A DNA stretch of 64,000 nucleotides from assembly GCF_021233055.1 (NCBI RefSeq), contig NZ_CP089538.1, forward strand, positions 539,501-603,500, read 5' to 3'. Position 1 is the stretch's first letter. Every line of letters begins with the position of its first letter. Below are positions 1 to 8,990 of the stretch, piece by piece. Source of the DNA: Spirosoma oryzicola. GTDB taxonomy: Bacteria; Bacteroidota; Bacteroidia; Cytophagales; Spirosomataceae. The notes below the pieces were generated by a model. That model saw nothing but the letters and a program-made list of their open reading frames with translations. It was not told the DNA's origin and did not search any database. The translations under genes and the position numbers were made by a program.

Positions 1-222
1 ATTGGCTCACAGTAAATAATTACTCGCTTAGAATCATTTTGTTACTAAAAAAATATGTTTGTTTGTTTGGTAGTATTGTTTTTTGCTTTAATTTGTACTT
101 AAATGTCGCAAAATACTATACATTTATAAGTTAAACCGCTGTTTTTAAGTCACTTATGATGTAAATAAGGGGGCTTATTCGAAAGTTAGCTTATTTCACT
201 ACCTATTTAATCACTTGACAAC

Positions 223-1917
223 ATGAAAAATTCGTTTACCAAGGTTCATAGAGCTATATATATCGTATTATGCATAGCACTAGCAAGCGAAATCAGTGCA
301 CAAGTGCTTGTGGGAACACCATCAGGAGCAATAGATGGGTCTGCATCCCTAGATGTTAGGTCGGGACCTTATCCAACAGGGAATCAGTATAGAGGGTTGG
401 TAACTCCAAAACTTACTACTCAACAACGTAATCAGATACAAAGCCCAGCGACTGGATTGTTGATATTTAATACAACTACTAACCAGATAGAAGTAAATAG
501 TGGTACAGCTTCCTCACCTGTCTGGACTACGGGGGGATCCTCTAATAGTGGCGGAGCATGGAGTTTGACAGGAAATGCTGGGACCGTTGATAAAGTTAAT
601 TACTTTGGTACGCCGGATAATGTCCCTATAACTTTTAAAGTTTTCAACCAGCCTGCAGGTCGGATAGATCATATTCTTTTTAATTTAGGTCTAGGGTTTT
701 TTTCCATTAATCCTAATACGACAGGAACGTATAACACGGCAGTTGGTAGTTACACGTTACGGAACAATACTACTGGTATTGCAAATACTGCTGTAGGAGC
801 TGGAGCGTTGACTACTAATACATCTGGTACAGCAAACACAGGTGTAGGCCACGACGCTCTTATCGGTAATGTCGATGGAAGAGAAAATACGGCGGTAGGT
901 CAAAGTGCTCTGCGTAACAATACCAGTGGCTTCTCAAATACAGCTTTAGGAGCTGATGCCATGAATGAAGCTACTACCAGTTATGATAACACTGCATTAG
1001 GTGCGTCGGCGCAATACAATACAACAACTGGTTACTCAAACACCGCGGCAGGAGCTCTTGCTCTATTTTCTAACACAACTGGCTATAATAATGTAGGAGT
1101 AGGTAACTATGCTCTGCAAAACAATGTAACTGGGTACTTGAATTCTAGCCTTGGCTTCAATGCAGGTCCTTCCAGTGGTAATGGGTCAGTGCATCATGCT
1201 ATAGCGATTGGAGCTGCAGCTGTGCCGAATGCTATATACTCAATAGCGATTGGAGCTGATGTAACGATAAATAGCAGTGCTAATGGGCTATCAACAGCGA
1301 TTGGGGCGCTTTCGTCAGTGGGCGCTAACGTCAGTAATTCTACAGCAATAGGAGCTCGCTCAATAGTAAATAGTAGCAACACAATCGTGTTAGGCGATGC
1401 AAATATAAGCTCTTTGCGATGCAACGTTCAAAGCATTTCAACCTTATCTGACAAGAGGATAAAAGATGATGTAACTGCCAATGTACCAGGTCTAAGTTTT
1501 ATTACTCGATTAAAACCCGTTACTTACTACATAAATAAAAGCAAAGAAGCTAAAATACTAGGTTACCCTTTAGCACATGTTCAAAAAGATACAATACTTC
1601 ACAGCGGGTTTTTAGCTCAGGATGTCGAAATAGTCGCTAAAGAGATAGGCTATAATTTCGAAGGAGTACGTCAGGAAGAAGGTGGGAAATATTACACTTT
1701 AGGATATTCTACGTTTGTTGTACCATTAGTACAAGCTGTTAAAGATCTTCATAGCGAAGTCGAACAATTAAAGGCTCAGCTTGAAGAAAGTAAAACGGCT
1801 TACAAGCAACTATCTGTTCAGGTTCAGCATATACACGAGATTCTAGGAGTTTCAAAAGCGGTATCTGATAAAAAAGTAAGTAAAAAAAAGCTAGTTAGCA
1901 ATGTTCACACATACTAA
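223..1917 (+). CDS. Secreted beta-roll adhesin-like protein with C-terminal S74-type chaperone domain
   Basis: The 564-aa protein starts with a signal peptide (about residues 1-26, ending ISAQ). Residues about 160-390 carry many turns of the type NTTGxxNTAxG and NTAxGxxAL, as in YadA-head/Hep_Hag left-handed beta-rolls of trimeric surface proteins. From about residue 405 (SDKRIKDDV) it matches the peptidase S74 / intramolecular chaperone domain found at the end of phage tail spikes and many Bacteroidota surface proteins. A short coiled coil (EVEQLKAQLEESK) precedes the basic C-terminus. I infer a trimeric secreted or surface fibre. Unlike its two neighbours it is uniformly AT-rich. The ligand cannot be deduced. 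Confidence 0.8.
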   Translation: MKNSFTKVHRAIYIVLCIALASEISAQVLVGTPSGAIDGSASLDVRSGPYPTGNQYRGLVTPKLTTQQRNQIQSPATGLLIFNTTTNQIEVNSGTASSPVWTTGGSSNSGGAWSLTGNAGTVDKVNYFGTPDNVPITFKVFNQPAGRIDHILFNLGLGFFSINPNTTGTYNTAVGSYTLRNNTTGIANTAVGAGALTTNTSGTANTGVGHDALIGNVDGRENTAVGQSALRNNTSGFSNTALGADAMNEATTSYDNTALGASAQYNTTTGYSNTAAGALALFSNTTGYNNVGVGNYALQNNVTGYLNSSLGFNAGPSSGNGSVHHAIAIGAAAVPNAIYSIAIGADVTINSSANGLSTAIGALSSVGANVSNSTAIGARSIVNSSNTIVLGDANISSLRCNVQSISTLSDKRIKDDVTANVPGLSFITRLKPVTYYINKSKEAKILGYPLAHVQKDTILHSGFLAQDVEIVAKEIGYNFEGVRQEEGGKYYTLGYSTFVVPLVQAVKDLHSEVEQLKAQLEESKTAYKQLSVQVQHIHEILGVSKAVSDKKVSKKKLVSNVHTY

Positions 1918-2018
1918 CTTATGGCTATACACTTATAATCCTGAACAAATATCATAGTTTAGTGGGTAAATAAGCTTTTGAAAAGGTATAAGACTGTATT
2001 TAACTGTTAGGATAAACA

Positions 2019-3335
2019 ATGATAACAAAATTTACTCTGTCGATCATGGCCGCCCTATTTGTATCGGCTAGGGTTTGGTCTCAGCAAATCACCACGCCTG
2101 ATTCTCAACCATTAAACCTGAGGACCGATGCCAACAATGTTACTCTATTTGTTGGGTTGAATACCAACGTTACTAATGGGGGAGCATCAAATACATATCT
2201 TGGTTACCAAGCCGGTCAAGCTAATACGGGTACGGGCAATACCTTCCTGGGCTTTGGTGCCGGACGCAACAACCAGTCGGGGGGCTACAACGTGTTTCTG
2301 GGTCTCTTGGCGGGGTCCAACAACACCACGGGGCTAGGCAACCTGTTCCTGGGACAGCAGGCTGGTATCAACAACACCAGCGGCAACTACAACCTGTTCA
2401 TGGGCAACAGCTCGGGCAGCAACACCTCAACCGGTGGGGGCAATACGGCCATCGGCGACGGGTCGGCCCTGCACAACACCACGGGTCAGCGCAACACGGC
2501 CATCGGCCAGTATGCGGGGCTCAACAACCAGACGGGTACTGACAACGTCTTCATCGGCTTCGGCGCTAAGGCGGGCAACAACAACCCCACCAACTTGGTC
2601 AACGCGACCGCTATCGGGGCAAACGCGGTTGTCAGTGCGAGCAACAGCATGGTGTTAGGCAACAATGTAAACGTTGGCATCGGCACATCAACACCCAGCG
2701 CCAAGCTGGAGATCACTCAGGGCACTGCGGGCAACAGCGGGTTGCGCTTTACTAACCTGACTCGTTCCAGCCAAGCTGCTTACGTAGGCCAGACCAAGTT
2801 TCTAACCGTCAATGACCAGGGCGACGTAGTGCTTGGCAGCACTACCAGTAGCCCGTTGCGGGAGGGGGCGGAAGGCGCTGGCTCTTGGAAGTCGGAAGGT
2901 GACAATCTGGTGAACACCAATGCTGGTGGTGTAGTCATTGGGCCCGGCGTGAGCAATACACCCGCTGGCTACCGGTTGTATGTGGCCGATGGCGTGTTGA
3001 CGGAGAAAGTGAAGGTAGCGGTGAAGAGCACTAACGACTGGTCGGACCGGGTGTTCGAGAGGGGTTACAGGTTGCGTGGTTTGAAAGAGGTTGAGGCCTT
3101 CATCAACCGGGAGAAGCACTTGCCAGGTGTTCCGTCTGCCGAGGAGGTGGTCAAGGAAGGAGTGGACGTGGGTCAGATGCAGGCCAAGCTTCTTGAGAAA
3201 GTGGAAGAGTTGACTTTGTATAATATCAGGCTTGCTAAAATTAGTCAGAAACAGCAGCGTGAAATAAATCAATTAAAGAAGCAGCTTAATTCAGTAGTCC
3301 AGAAAAAAAATAAAGCCTCTTTTGACAAACATTAG
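2019..3335 (+). CDS. Secreted beta-roll (YadA-head-like) protein, shorter paralogue
   Basis: 438 aa with a signal peptide (cleavage likely after VWSQ). Residues about 45-215 are beta-roll turns (NTFLGFGAG, NNTTGLGN, NTAIG). A GIGTSTPSAKLEI motif near residue 220 marks a knob/transition. The C-terminal 110 residues contain a conserved module (DWSDRVFERGYRLRGL, KHLPGVPSAEEV, VGQMQAKLLEKVEELT), common at the end of Bacteroidota fibre proteins. A lysine-rich helical tail follows. The central and C-terminal part (bases 2222-3220) is repeated in the next gene. The first 200 bases and the 3' end are AT-rich while the shared core is GC-rich, so the gene is a mosaic. Confidence 0.75.
   Translation: MITKFTLSIMAALFVSARVWSQQITTPDSQPLNLRTDANNVTLFVGLNTNVTNGGASNTYLGYQAGQANTGTGNTFLGFGAGRNNQSGGYNVFLGLLAGSNNTTGLGNLFLGQQAGINNTSGNYNLFMGNSSGSNTSTGGGNTAIGDGSALHNTTGQRNTAIGQYAGLNNQTGTDNVFIGFGAKAGNNNPTNLVNATAIGANAVVSASNSMVLGNNVNVGIGTSTPSAKLEITQGTAGNSGLRFTNLTRSSQAAYVGQTKFLTVNDQGDVVLGSTTSSPLREGAEGAGSWKSEGDNLVNTNAGGVVIGPGVSNTPAGYRLYVADGVLTEKVKVAVKSTNDWSDRVFERGYRLRGLKEVEAFINREKHLPGVPSAEEVVKEGVDVGQMQAKLLEKVEELTLYNIRLAKISQKQQREINQLKKQLNSVVQKKNKASFDKH
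2222..3220 (+). repeat. 999-bp direct repeat, copy 1
   Basis: Bases 2222-3220 match 4054-5052 at a constant offset of 1832. Both copies encode the same amino acids throughout, and even the antisense and off-frame reading frames inside them are the same, so the copies appear identical or nearly so at nucleotide level. Sequence identity stops abruptly at both ends (after TTTGTA at 3220/5052). The repeat is visibly richer in G+C than the flanking parts of the same genes. Confidence 0.9.
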
Positions 3336-3448
3336 TCCTTTTATCAAAGATTTTTGATCTGAATTTTAACAAGTATGTGCTATAACCTAAATTTGACATG
3401 TACTTTTCCAATTAGAAAAATAGAACAGGAAATAAGCTTATATTAACT

Positions 3449-5149
3449 ATGAAAAGAAATTTATTTTTCTTTGTTATCTCACCGTTCATGGTAGTTTCTT
3501 GGGGGTATGCTCAAACAAACTATGTATCAACGAGCCCATCATCTGCCACTCCAGGTTCTGACAACACACTAGTGGGTGTTGGGGCGGGCAATCTAAATAT
3601 GAGTGGAGCCAGTAATCTTTTTATTGGTCGTGGTACTGGCATTCAAAATATGGCAGGAACGCAAAACGCGTTTCTAGGTGCATCATCTGGAGCAAAAAAT
3701 ACGTCTGGTCAGAAAAACTCATTTCTAGGGTATAGCTCAGGTCTTAATAATACCACAGGTAACAACAATACATTTTTGGGTAGCGAAGCCGGATATTCGA
3801 ATAGCGTAGGATATAACAATGTATTCACAGGGCAACGAACAGGCTATTTTAACTCACAAGGTAATAATAACGCTTTTGTCGGATCAGGTGCGGGATATTC
3901 GAACACGGTTGGCAATGACAATACGTTTTTGGGTGCAGATGCTGGAAGCGGTAACATCACTGGCAGTGGAAATACATTTTTGGGATCGTTATCTGGTTCT
4001 ACGAATGGGGATGCCTCTTCGAACACATTTGTAGGAGCAAATGCCGGTATTAATAATACGGGTACGGGCAATACCTTCCTGGGCTTTGGTGCCGGACGCA
4101 ACAACCAGTCGGGGGGCTACAACGTGTTTCTGGGTCTCTTGGCGGGGTCCAACAACACCACGGGGCTAGGCAACCTGTTCCTGGGACAGCAGGCTGGTAT
4201 CAACAACACCAGCGGCAACTACAACCTGTTCATGGGCAACAGCTCGGGCAGCAACACCTCAACCGGTGGGGGCAATACGGCCATCGGCGACGGGTCGGCC
4301 CTGCACAACACCACGGGTCAGCGCAACACGGCCATCGGCCAGTATGCGGGGCTCAACAACCAGACGGGTACTGACAACGTCTTCATCGGCTTCGGCGCTA
4401 AGGCGGGCAACAACAACCCCACCAACTTGGTCAACGCGACCGCTATCGGGGCAAACGCGGTTGTCAGTGCGAGCAACAGCATGGTGTTAGGCAACAATGT
4501 AAACGTTGGCATCGGCACATCAACACCCAGCGCCAAGCTGGAGATCACTCAGGGCACTGCGGGCAACAGCGGGTTGCGCTTTACTAACCTGACTCGTTCC
4601 AGCCAAGCTGCTTACGTAGGCCAGACCAAGTTTCTAACCGTCAATGACCAGGGCGACGTAGTGCTTGGCAGCACTACCAGTAGCCCGTTGCGGGAGGGGG
4701 CGGAAGGCGCTGGCTCTTGGAAGTCGGAAGGTGACAATCTGGTGAACACCAATGCTGGTGGTGTAGTCATTGGGCCCGGCGTGAGCAATACACCCGCTGG
4801 CTACCGGTTGTATGTGGCCGATGGCGTGTTGACGGAGAAAGTGAAGGTAGCGGTGAAGAGCACTAACGACTGGTCGGACCGGGTGTTCGAGAGGGGTTAC
4901 AGGTTGCGTGGTTTGAAAGAGGTTGAGGCCTTCATCAACCGGGAGAAGCACTTGCCAGGTGTTCCGTCTGCCGAGGAGGTGGTCAAGGAAGGAGTGGACG
5001 TGGGTCAGATGCAGGCCAAGCTTCTTGAGAAAGTGGAAGAGTTGACTTTGTACGTTATTGAGTTGAAAAAGCAAAATGACGCGTTGAAACAGAAAAGCAG
5101 CCGACTGGAAAACCGTATCAATAGAATGCAAACCAAGACTCGTAAATAA
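3449..5149 (+). CDS. Secreted beta-roll (YadA-head-like) protein, longer paralogue
   Basis: 566 aa with signal peptide (cleavage near YAQ, residues 19-22). Residues about 30-200 are AT-rich-coded beta-roll turns (NTFLGxxxG, NNTTGNNN). From about residue 202 to 534 it is identical to the preceding gene's core, including GIGTSTPSAKLEI and the conserved C-terminal module. The last 30 residues form a charged coiled coil (VIELKKQNDALKQK). The stop codon is one base before the ATG of the next gene, so the two are probably co-transcribed. Likely a trimeric surface fibre; the exchange of the core between the two genes resembles antigenic or receptor-binding diversification. Confidence 0.75.
   Translation: MKRNLFFFVISPFMVVSWGYAQTNYVSTSPSSATPGSDNTLVGVGAGNLNMSGASNLFIGRGTGIQNMAGTQNAFLGASSGAKNTSGQKNSFLGYSSGLNNTTGNNNTFLGSEAGYSNSVGYNNVFTGQRTGYFNSQGNNNAFVGSGAGYSNTVGNDNTFLGADAGSGNITGSGNTFLGSLSGSTNGDASSNTFVGANAGINNTGTGNTFLGFGAGRNNQSGGYNVFLGLLAGSNNTTGLGNLFLGQQAGINNTSGNYNLFMGNSSGSNTSTGGGNTAIGDGSALHNTTGQRNTAIGQYAGLNNQTGTDNVFIGFGAKAGNNNPTNLVNATAIGANAVVSASNSMVLGNNVNVGIGTSTPSAKLEITQGTAGNSGLRFTNLTRSSQAAYVGQTKFLTVNDQGDVVLGSTTSSPLREGAEGAGSWKSEGDNLVNTNAGGVVIGPGVSNTPAGYRLYVADGVLTEKVKVAVKSTNDWSDRVFERGYRLRGLKEVEAFINREKHLPGVPSAEEVVKEGVDVGQMQAKLLEKVEELTLYVIELKKQNDALKQKSSRLENRINRMQTKTRK
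4054..5052 (+). repeat. 999-bp direct repeat, copy 2
   Basis: Second copy of the 999-bp GC-rich segment at 2222-3220 (constant offset 1832). It covers half of the beta-roll, the GIGT motif and most of the C-terminal module of the longer paralogue. Confidence 0.9.
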
Positions 5150-5150
5150 C

Positions 5151-5684
5151 ATGAAATTACTAACCATAGTAGTAAGTTGCGGTCTGGCATTGAATAGCTT
5201 CGCGCAGGTCCCTCCTAAAAATCTTCGTATTCAGCTTAGTTATGAACGGGGTGGAAAATATACACAGCAGGCAGTCGAAACGATTGAAGCCACAAACACT
5301 GTAGGAACAGCTAGCGTGGTTGATTATAAGGCGGGGCGATCTGTTATATTGCTAGCAGGATTTGAAGCGAAGACCGGCAGTACATTTACTGCCGATATCC
5401 GACCCGTAAGCGTTGAAGGGGATGTTGCGTTAAAGTTAGATGCTTACCCCAGCCCTTTTGAGCATTCTACACGGATTGAATATTATCTACCAGCCGACGG
5501 TAACGTGAATCTATGGGTTATAGACGCTCAGGGTAAAGTTGTTGGTCAACTAGTGAAAGATGAGAGCCAATCAGCGGGCAAACATCATGTAGAATGGAAA
5601 CCGTCTAACTTAGATGCTGGCGTATACATTCCTATCGTAGAAGCCAATCAGCAAAAGGCAACAAATCGCATTATAAAAAAATAG
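5151..5684 (+). CDS. Secreted protein with type IX secretion C-terminal sorting domain
   Basis: 177 aa. A signal peptide (MKLLTIVVSCGLALNSFAQ) is followed by about 70 residues with no recognised domain, in which ATNTVGTASVVDYKAGRSVILLAGFEAKTG resembles the region often found before sorting domains. The last 80 residues (from about LDAYPSPF) match a Por/T9SS C-terminal sorting domain: a YPxPF start, a three-strand sandwich (NLWVIDAQGKVV), LDAGVYIPIVE, and a basic KK end. Known T9SS substrates are cleaved and anchored to the outer membrane. It lies one base after the beta-roll gene and before a strong terminator, so it is probably a partner or anchor for that fibre (inference). Confidence 0.8.
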   Translation: MKLLTIVVSCGLALNSFAQVPPKNLRIQLSYERGGKYTQQAVETIEATNTVGTASVVDYKAGRSVILLAGFEAKTGSTFTADIRPVSVEGDVALKLDAYPSPFEHSTRIEYYLPADGNVNLWVIDAQGKVVGQLVKDESQSAGKHHVEWKPSNLDAGVYIPIVEANQQKATNRIIKK

Positions 5685-5710
5685 CCTTGACTATTTAGGC
5701 ATGAACTTTA

Positions 5711-5748
5711 AAAGAAAGACCTGCACAGCGTGTAGGTCTTTCTTTTTT
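5711..5748 (+). terminator. Rho-independent terminator after the adhesin/T9SS genes
   Basis: Arms at 5711-5726 and 5730-5745 pair over 16 positions (one G-T) around an AGC loop and run into a T tract. It excludes the ATG at 5701 as the start of the following gene. Confidence 0.9.
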
Positions 5749-5853
5749 CGATTGTCTTTATCGTACGCAGCCTCAAAAAGTAAGCGGGCTGCAATAAACG
5801 TGGACTTAAGGCATTATAATTGCAAATTCATTTTCTACTCTACCCGACAATCA

Positions 5854-7380
5854 ATGCTTAATTGCTTAAAGTCAGGTTCTCTACTACTTGGTGTTTACGT
5901 CATTGCTTCTTCTTTGCAAGCACAGTCAATTCATTTGCCTAATCGGTACACCGCTGAAGTTGGAACCTATTTTTCTTCCTCTACCCAAACACCATTTTGG
6001 CTAAGAGCTAATCAATACGGGGTTGTTCCGAATCAGTCGCCTGTAGTGACATATCGAGCTGGAATTTACAGCGATTATGACACCAGCCGTTACGACACTG
6101 AGCGTAAACGTAGTAAAAAATATGATTTTGCTTATGGTCTAAACGTCATTGTAAACACTCCGCAGAGCCAATTGCCTTACGAGCGAAACGTGTTACTGCC
6201 AGAAGCGTATATTAAAGTAAGGCGGGGAATTTTTGAAGCGTATATCGGGCGGCAGCGCGAAAAATTCGGCTTAGCCGACTCTACTTTATCGACAGGGTCG
6301 TATGCTTGGTCGGGTAATGCGATGCCTGTCCCTAAGATACAAATAGCTATTCCCGTTTTTACGCCCATTGGCTTTACAAAAGGATGGGTGTCCGTCCAGG
6401 GAACGTTTGCGCATGGTTACTTAGATGGTAAAGGGTATATCCAAAACACAATGCTACATCAAAAATCATTGTATCTACGTTTTGGGCGAGAGCGCGATGT
6501 GATACGGGTGTATGCAGGAATTAACCACCAAGCTGTTTGGGGTGGGCGTGCAACCGATACAACAGGTATACCGGGCACGATTCCTGCTGGCGGAAAATTG
6601 CCAAGTGGTCTGACGAATTACTTCTATGTGGTTAGCACATTAAATTCAGGCCGTACTGATACACAGCAATATACGTTCTTCGACTTGACAAACCGAGTGG
6701 GAAACCATCTTGGCTCCGTAGATATAGCTACTGAGATAGATCTGGTTCGTCATACACTTTACCTATATCGGCAGAACATATATGAAGATGGGTCACTATT
6801 CTACTTAATCAACATTGCTGACGGCCTGAATGGGATACGAATTCGACGTAATGATCCAGGAGCTATAGTTCGGGACATTTTATTTGAGTTCTTGAATACG
6901 ACAAGTCAGGGTGGCCCTGAGTTCGTCATTGACGATCCTGATCGAAGAGGTAAAGATGATTACTTTAATCATCAGCAATACCGAGATGGTTGGGCTTACC
7001 GCAAACACACAATCGGCACGCCATTTATCGCACCCGCGCTTGGACCGCAAGATCAATATCCGTACGGCACATTCACAGCAAATAATCGAGTCTATGTTTT
7101 CCATACAGGAATCGCTGGAAGTTTACCAATTAGGGGAAGTGCATTTGAAGGACCCATATCGTACCAATTAAAGTTATCTTACAGCCGCAATTTAGGTACA
7201 TACGATTATCCGTTTCGCTCGATTCGTGACCAATTTTCTGGTCTTGCTAGTTTCATTGCTCCAGTAGCAATTTTAGGTGGCATCCAACTTACTGGAAGTA
7301 TTGCCGTTGATGCCGGAACGTTTTATCAAAACAGCGTAGGGGGGTATATTAGTTTAAAGAAAAATTGGTTAACGCGATAA
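5854..7380 (+). CDS. Capsule assembly Wzi family outer-membrane protein
   Basis: 508 aa when started at ATG 5854, which gives a clean signal peptide (MLNCLKSGSLLLGVYVIASS, cleavage after LQAQ). The in-frame ATG at 5701 lies inside the preceding terminator hairpin and is rejected. The hallmark of the Bacteroidota Wzi-like family is present (TPFWLRANQYG), followed by many short amphipathic strands as in a beta-barrel, AYSWSGN-like and FVIDDPDRRGKDDYFNH motifs. Wzi proteins are outer-membrane barrels that help capsular polysaccharide attach to the surface. A paralogue sits on the far side of the glycosylphosphotransferase gene, so this is part of a polysaccharide locus. Confidence 0.8.
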   Translation: MLNCLKSGSLLLGVYVIASSLQAQSIHLPNRYTAEVGTYFSSSTQTPFWLRANQYGVVPNQSPVVTYRAGIYSDYDTSRYDTERKRSKKYDFAYGLNVIVNTPQSQLPYERNVLLPEAYIKVRRGIFEAYIGRQREKFGLADSTLSTGSYAWSGNAMPVPKIQIAIPVFTPIGFTKGWVSVQGTFAHGYLDGKGYIQNTMLHQKSLYLRFGRERDVIRVYAGINHQAVWGGRATDTTGIPGTIPAGGKLPSGLTNYFYVVSTLNSGRTDTQQYTFFDLTNRVGNHLGSVDIATEIDLVRHTLYLYRQNIYEDGSLFYLINIADGLNGIRIRRNDPGAIVRDILFEFLNTTSQGGPEFVIDDPDRRGKDDYFNHQQYRDGWAYRKHTIGTPFIAPALGPQDQYPYGTFTANNRVYVFHTGIAGSLPIRGSAFEGPISYQLKLSYSRNLGTYDYPFRSIRDQFSGLASFIAPVAILGGIQLTGSIAVDAGTFYQNSVGGYISLKKNWLTR

Positions 7381-7569
7381 TGCGCTATCTAATCTATTAC
7401 TACACGTACGGTTACATATTAACAAATTGGATAAAAATTGCTACATTGCAGGCAAAGTACATAAACCGTAGGATAATTTTAAGAAGTGCTGCTACACCTT
7501 GAATACTATCTTCGTTGTCTAAACAGAGAGTAAGTGTTGTAATGGACTTGCACGGTAAATAAGTAGATT

Positions 7570-8949
7570 ATGAGGCATCGCTATTCCATATTACTCTTTC
7601 CGCTCCACATTATTGTTGATTTTTTGAGTCTTAATGTAGCCTTTGTTGGAGCATACGGAATAAAGTTTGGAACGATATCTCCTGTTTTTGAACCACCCTA
7701 TGTGACGTTATGGTGGGTTTTTAATCTGATCTGGTTAGCTGAAATTCTGGTATCCAAGCCTTACATATTTCCCCGGCAACTATTCAAAGCGGATCATTTA
7801 ATCAAAAAAATGCTTATTTTGATGGCTGTACACGTGGCCATCATTGCAATATATTGGGTAGCTGTTAAAGGTTATTACTACTCGCGCGGACATATTGCGA
7901 TCACATATGGATTGTTTGCTACTCTGGGTATTGCTTTTCGAATAGGAGGGTTACTATTTTTGAAGGAATACAGATCCAGAGGGTATAATAATAGGCGGTA
8001 TATTATTGTAGGATATGGAAAGCTAGCAACTACAATCCGAGGTTTTTATGAGGCTCATCCCGAAATGGGATTTCATTTTAAAGGTTATTTCGATGATCCT
8101 ACTCCCGAAACTGCGGATCAATTGAAAGGTAATTACGATCAACTGGTTGATTATGTTCGTGTTAATCAGATTGACTGTGTATACTGCTGTATGCCCTATA
8201 TTGACAATAGTCGTCTGAAAGGAATTGTAGATGATGCGGAAGCTGTTGATTATCAGGTTAAATTACTGGTCGATTTCCGAGGATTCCTAGCTCGTGGCGC
8301 GTCGGTTGAATACCATGATTTCCTGCCTGTGCTAAATCTGTCCTCGCAAATGTTGGCTGACTTCCAAGTTAATACACTTAAGCGAGGATTCGATATTGCT
8401 TTTTCGTTAGGAGTCATCGTACTTGGGGCTCCCTTCTTTCTTTTAGTAGCGTTAATTACGCGAGTAACGTCAAAAGGACCCGTCTTTTATGCTCAGGAAC
8501 GTATTGGACGAGGTGGTAAGCCCTTCTTGATTTATAAGTTTCGGAGTATGTATGTCAATGCGGAGCAGGGCGGTCCCGTGTTGTCAGCAGGGTACCGAGA
8601 TAGCCGAATCACTCCTTGGGGATGGTTTATGCGCCAGACTCGCTTAGATGAATTACCTCAGTTCTATAATGTTTTACGAGGAGATATGTCTGTTGTTGGC
8701 CCTCGCCCCGAACGTCAGTTTTTTATTGACCAAATCATCGAGGTTGCTCCAGAATATAAAACTTTACTCAAAGTCAAACCAGGTATCACGTCGATTGGCC
8801 AAATTAAATTTGGTTATGCGGCTAATATTGAAGAAATGGTACAGCGGTTGCGATACGACTTGTTGTATCCTGAACGCCGGTCTTTTTTGTTTGATATGTG
8901 GATTATCGCCCAAACAGTCCGGGTAATGATGCAGGGCCGTGGAAAATGA
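7570..8949 (+). CDS. Polyprenyl glycosylphosphotransferase (undecaprenyl-phosphate sugar phosphotransferase)
   Basis: 459 aa. The N-terminal half has four or five transmembrane segments (residues about 5-115). A Rossmann-like sensor part follows (RRYIIVGYGKLA, about 140-260). After another membrane helix (IAFSLGVIVLGAPFFLLVALI) the C-terminal bacterial sugar transferase domain shows KFRSM, RLDELPQ and VVGPRPER. This family (WcaJ/WbaP type) transfers a sugar-1-phosphate from a nucleotide sugar to undecaprenyl phosphate, starting capsule or exopolysaccharide synthesis at the inner membrane. The sugar cannot be deduced. Its stop codon overlaps an ATG of the next gene's frame (ATGA at 8946-8949), suggesting coupled translation with the Wzi paralogue. 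Confidence 0.88.
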   Translation: MRHRYSILLFPLHIIVDFLSLNVAFVGAYGIKFGTISPVFEPPYVTLWWVFNLIWLAEILVSKPYIFPRQLFKADHLIKKMLILMAVHVAIIAIYWVAVKGYYYSRGHIAITYGLFATLGIAFRIGGLLFLKEYRSRGYNNRRYIIVGYGKLATTIRGFYEAHPEMGFHFKGYFDDPTPETADQLKGNYDQLVDYVRVNQIDCVYCCMPYIDNSRLKGIVDDAEAVDYQVKLLVDFRGFLARGASVEYHDFLPVLNLSSQMLADFQVNTLKRGFDIAFSLGVIVLGAPFFLLVALITRVTSKGPVFYAQERIGRGGKPFLIYKFRSMYVNAEQGGPVLSAGYRDSRITPWGWFMRQTRLDELPQFYNVLRGDMSVVGPRPERQFFIDQIIEVAPEYKTLLKVKPGITSIGQIKFGYAANIEEMVQRLRYDLLYPERRSFLFDMWIIAQTVRVMMQGRGK

Positions 8950-8990
8950 CCTTGGTGCCAGTCGGGGCAGTTGATCTATTCCTTCACTTT

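Noticed and set aside
2434..5190. Many overlapping antisense and off-frame ORFs in the adhesin genes
   Set aside because: They are shadows caused by repetitive GC-rich coding; they lack starts with context and repeat with the 999-bp copy.
5701..5853. ORF start at 5701 for the first Wzi gene
   Set aside because: The ATG precedes and reads through a strong terminator hairpin, and the signal peptide begins only at 5854.
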